Of a stretch of DNA of 64,000 nt, positions 62,408-64,000 are shown piece after piece. Source of the stretch: Gammaproteobacteria bacterium. GTDB lineage: Bacteria > Gemmatimonadota > Gemmatimonadetes > Longimicrobiales > Gaopeijiaceae. The first letter of the stretch is position 1; each line of letters starts with the position of its first letter. A model generated the notes under the pieces. It saw only the letters and a list, made by a program, of their open reading frames with translations. It searched no databases and had not been told where the DNA came from. Position numbers and translations under genes: made by a program. The stretch lies in NCBI GenBank assembly GCA_009840525.1, contig VXNP01000012.1, positions 1 to 64,000 on the forward strand, given 5' to 3'.

Positions 62408-62650
62408 ATGGCGGACAGCATCGAAGGCCGGGTAAAGGACATCATCGTCACGGAACTCGGCGTCGAGGAGGACCAGGTCACGACCGAGGCTTCGTTCATG
62501 GAGGATCTTGGAGCCGATTCGCTCGACACCGTGGAGCTGGTGATGGCCTTTGAAGAGGAGTTCGGAATCGACATTCCCGACTCCGATGCCGAGCAGATGC
62601 GCACCGTGGGAGACGCGATCGGCTACATTCGCAAGGCCGCCGCATCCTGA
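62408..62650 (+). CDS. acpP: Acyl carrier protein
   Basis: An 80 aa acidic carrier with the 4'-phosphopantetheine serine S38 in DSLDTVEL. A strong AAGGAGG lies in the 54-bp gap before it, fitting a highly translated gene. Central partner of FabD, FabH, FabG, FabF and PlsX. Confidence 0.98.
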   Translation: MADSIEGRVKDIIVTELGVEEDQVTTEASFMEDLGADSLDTVELVMAFEEEFGIDIPDSDAEQMRTVGDAIGYIRKAAAS

Positions 62651-62690
62651 CCCCTCGGCGCGGGAGAGGCGCCACACGGCGCGAGGACAC

Positions 62691-63977
62691 ATGAGCGGCC
62701 CTTCGGAGAACGGTACCGCCGGAGCAAACCGGCGGGTTGTCGTTACCGGGATCGGGATGATCACTCCCCTCGGCAGCGATGTCCCGTCTTCCTGGGTGGC
62801 CCTGCTGGCCGGCACGAACGGCGGCGGCCCGATCACCCATTTCGACGCCGACGACCGCTTTGCCACCCGGATTGCGTGCGAGGTCAGGGATTTCGATCCC
62901 TCTGGACACCTGAACAAGCGGGAGATCCGGCGCTACGACCGCTTCGCGCAGTTCGCCGTGGTGGCCGCCGCGGAGGCCATGGCTTCCGCGGGGCTGGATG
63001 GCTGCCCGCCCGGTGTCTCCCCCCAACGTTTCGGCGTGATCATCGGCAGCGGGATCGGCGGCGTCGACACCTATGAGAGCCAGGTCCGCAAGCTGGTGAA
63101 GTTCGGGCCACGCCGGATCAGCCCATTCTTCGTTCCGATGTTCATTCCCAACATCGGGTCCGGGCTGGTTTCGATTCGTTACGGCGCCCAGGGTCCGAAC
63201 CACTCCACCGTGTCGGCGTGTTCCTCCGGGGCGCACGCCATCGGCGATGCCCTCCGCGTCATCCAGCGAGGCGACGCCGACGTGATGGTGGCCGGGGGCG
63301 CGGAAGCCGCCATCGTGCCCATCTCCATCGCCGGCTTCGCCTCCATGAAGGCAATGTCGAGACGCAACGACACCCCGGAGACGGCGAGCCGGCCCTTCGA
63401 CGCCACCCGCGACGGCTTCGTCATCGGAGAGGGCGCGGGCTGCCTGGTGCTCGAGTCGCTCGACACCGCCGAGGCGCGGGGCGCGCGCATTCTGGGGGAA
63501 GTCGCGGGCTGCGGGGCCACCGCGGACGCCTACCACATCACCGCGCCGGTTCCGGGAGGCGCGGGAGCCCAGCAGGCCATGCGGCTGGCGCTGGAGGACG
63601 GGGGCATCGCGCCGGAGGAAGTCGGTTACATCAACGCGCACGGCACGTCGACCCCCTACAACGACGAGGTCGAGACGGCCGCCATCAAGGCGGTGCTGGG
63701 GGAAGAAGCGGCCCGGGCGGCCATCGTTGGCAGCACCAAGTCGATGACGGGGCACACGCTGGGCGCGGCGGGCGCCATCGAGTCGGTCATCTCGGTGATG
63801 GTGCTGATGGAAGGCCGGATCCCCCCCACGACCAACTACGAGCACCCCGACCCCGAATGCGACCTCGACTACGCCACCGACGGCATGGTCGAAAGACCTG
63901 TCGAGGCCGCCCTCTCCAACTCGTTTGGTTTCGGAGGGCACAACGTATGTCTCGCCTTCCGGCGCTGGCACGCCTGA
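62691..63977 (+). CDS. fabF: Beta-ketoacyl-ACP synthase II
   Basis: Elongating condensing enzyme of fatty-acid synthesis; 428 aa. Catalytic C177 (SACSSG), H317 (NAHGTSTP), K350 and H355 (GHTLGAAG). The N-terminus begins after a 10-15 residue polar lead. The ATG at 62691 is preceded by GCGAGG. The window ends 23 bp later. Confidence 0.97.
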   Translation: MSGPSENGTAGANRRVVVTGIGMITPLGSDVPSSWVALLAGTNGGGPITHFDADDRFATRIACEVRDFDPSGHLNKREIRRYDRFAQFAVVAAAEAMASAGLDGCPPGVSPQRFGVIIGSGIGGVDTYESQVRKLVKFGPRRISPFFVPMFIPNIGSGLVSIRYGAQGPNHSTVSACSSGAHAIGDALRVIQRGDADVMVAGGAEAAIVPISIAGFASMKAMSRRNDTPETASRPFDATRDGFVIGEGAGCLVLESLDTAEARGARILGEVAGCGATADAYHITAPVPGGAGAQQAMRLALEDGGIAPEEVGYINAHGTSTPYNDEVETAAIKAVLGEEAARAAIVGSTKSMTGHTLGAAGAIESVISVMVLMEGRIPPTTNYEHPDPECDLDYATDGMVERPVEAALSNSFGFGGHNVCLAFRRWHA

Positions 63978-64000
63978 GCGAGCCCCTTCGCGCCTCCCGG

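Overview
This window is a gene-dense, GC-rich stretch of bacterial chromosome. Genes are packed with 1-4 bp overlaps (ATGA, GTGA), and GTG and TTG starts are common. It encodes lipoproteins, a TonB-dependent outer-membrane receptor and a TonB-like inner-membrane anchor, so the cell is diderm. The high GC, the archaeal-type short prolyl-tRNA synthetase, the DUF4159/DUF4175/TPR cluster and the overall gene content suggest Gemmatimonadota or a close relative. That placement is inference; no rRNA gene or phylogenetic marker was searched. No rRNA, tRNA, CRISPR array, prophage or intact insertion sequence was seen.

Layout. 0.1-4.4 kb: proS, lysA and guaA. 4.4-6.8 kb (minus): an OPT-family transporter and a small lipoprotein. 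7-12 kb: clpB behind two identical-core palindromes, a lipoprotein, methylmalonyl-CoA epimerase (minus), thioredoxin and rsmI. 12-19.1 kb: a tightly coupled envelope-associated cluster of a DUF4159 protein, a giant DUF4175 coiled-coil membrane protein, a TPR protein and a secreted protein with a possible amidotransferase-like fold. 19.1-21.8 kb: a DinG-type helicase fused to an N-terminal JAMM/RadC-like domain. 21.9-29.5 kb: a small membrane protein, an FAH-family hydrolase, a TonB-like anchor, valS, an Ig-like lipoprotein with tandem repeats, and selA. 29.6-33.1 kb: an A-type Fe-S carrier, a metallo-beta-lactamase-fold hydrolase, purN and purH. 33.2-36.2 kb (minus): a TonB-dependent receptor and a transposase fragment.

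36.7-51 kb is a complete fourteen-gene NADH dehydrogenase operon, nuoA to nuoN, with separate nuoC and nuoD. 51-55.2 kb holds a phosphohexomutase and a UPF0182 membrane protein. 55.3-57.8 kb holds sucC, sucD and ndk. 57.9-64 kb is the classic DUF177-rpmF-plsX-fabH-fabD-fabG-acpP-fabF fatty-acid cluster.

Most of the window is core metabolism: aerobic respiration, the TCA step at succinyl-CoA, nucleotide synthesis, fatty-acid initiation and elongation, and tRNA charging. The most unusual content is the JAMM-DinG fusion with an altered Fe-S cysteine set, the DUF4159/DUF4175 cluster, the TonB-like anchor without a TonB C-terminal domain, the twin palindromes before clpB, and the transposase scar between the TonB receptor and the nuo operon.
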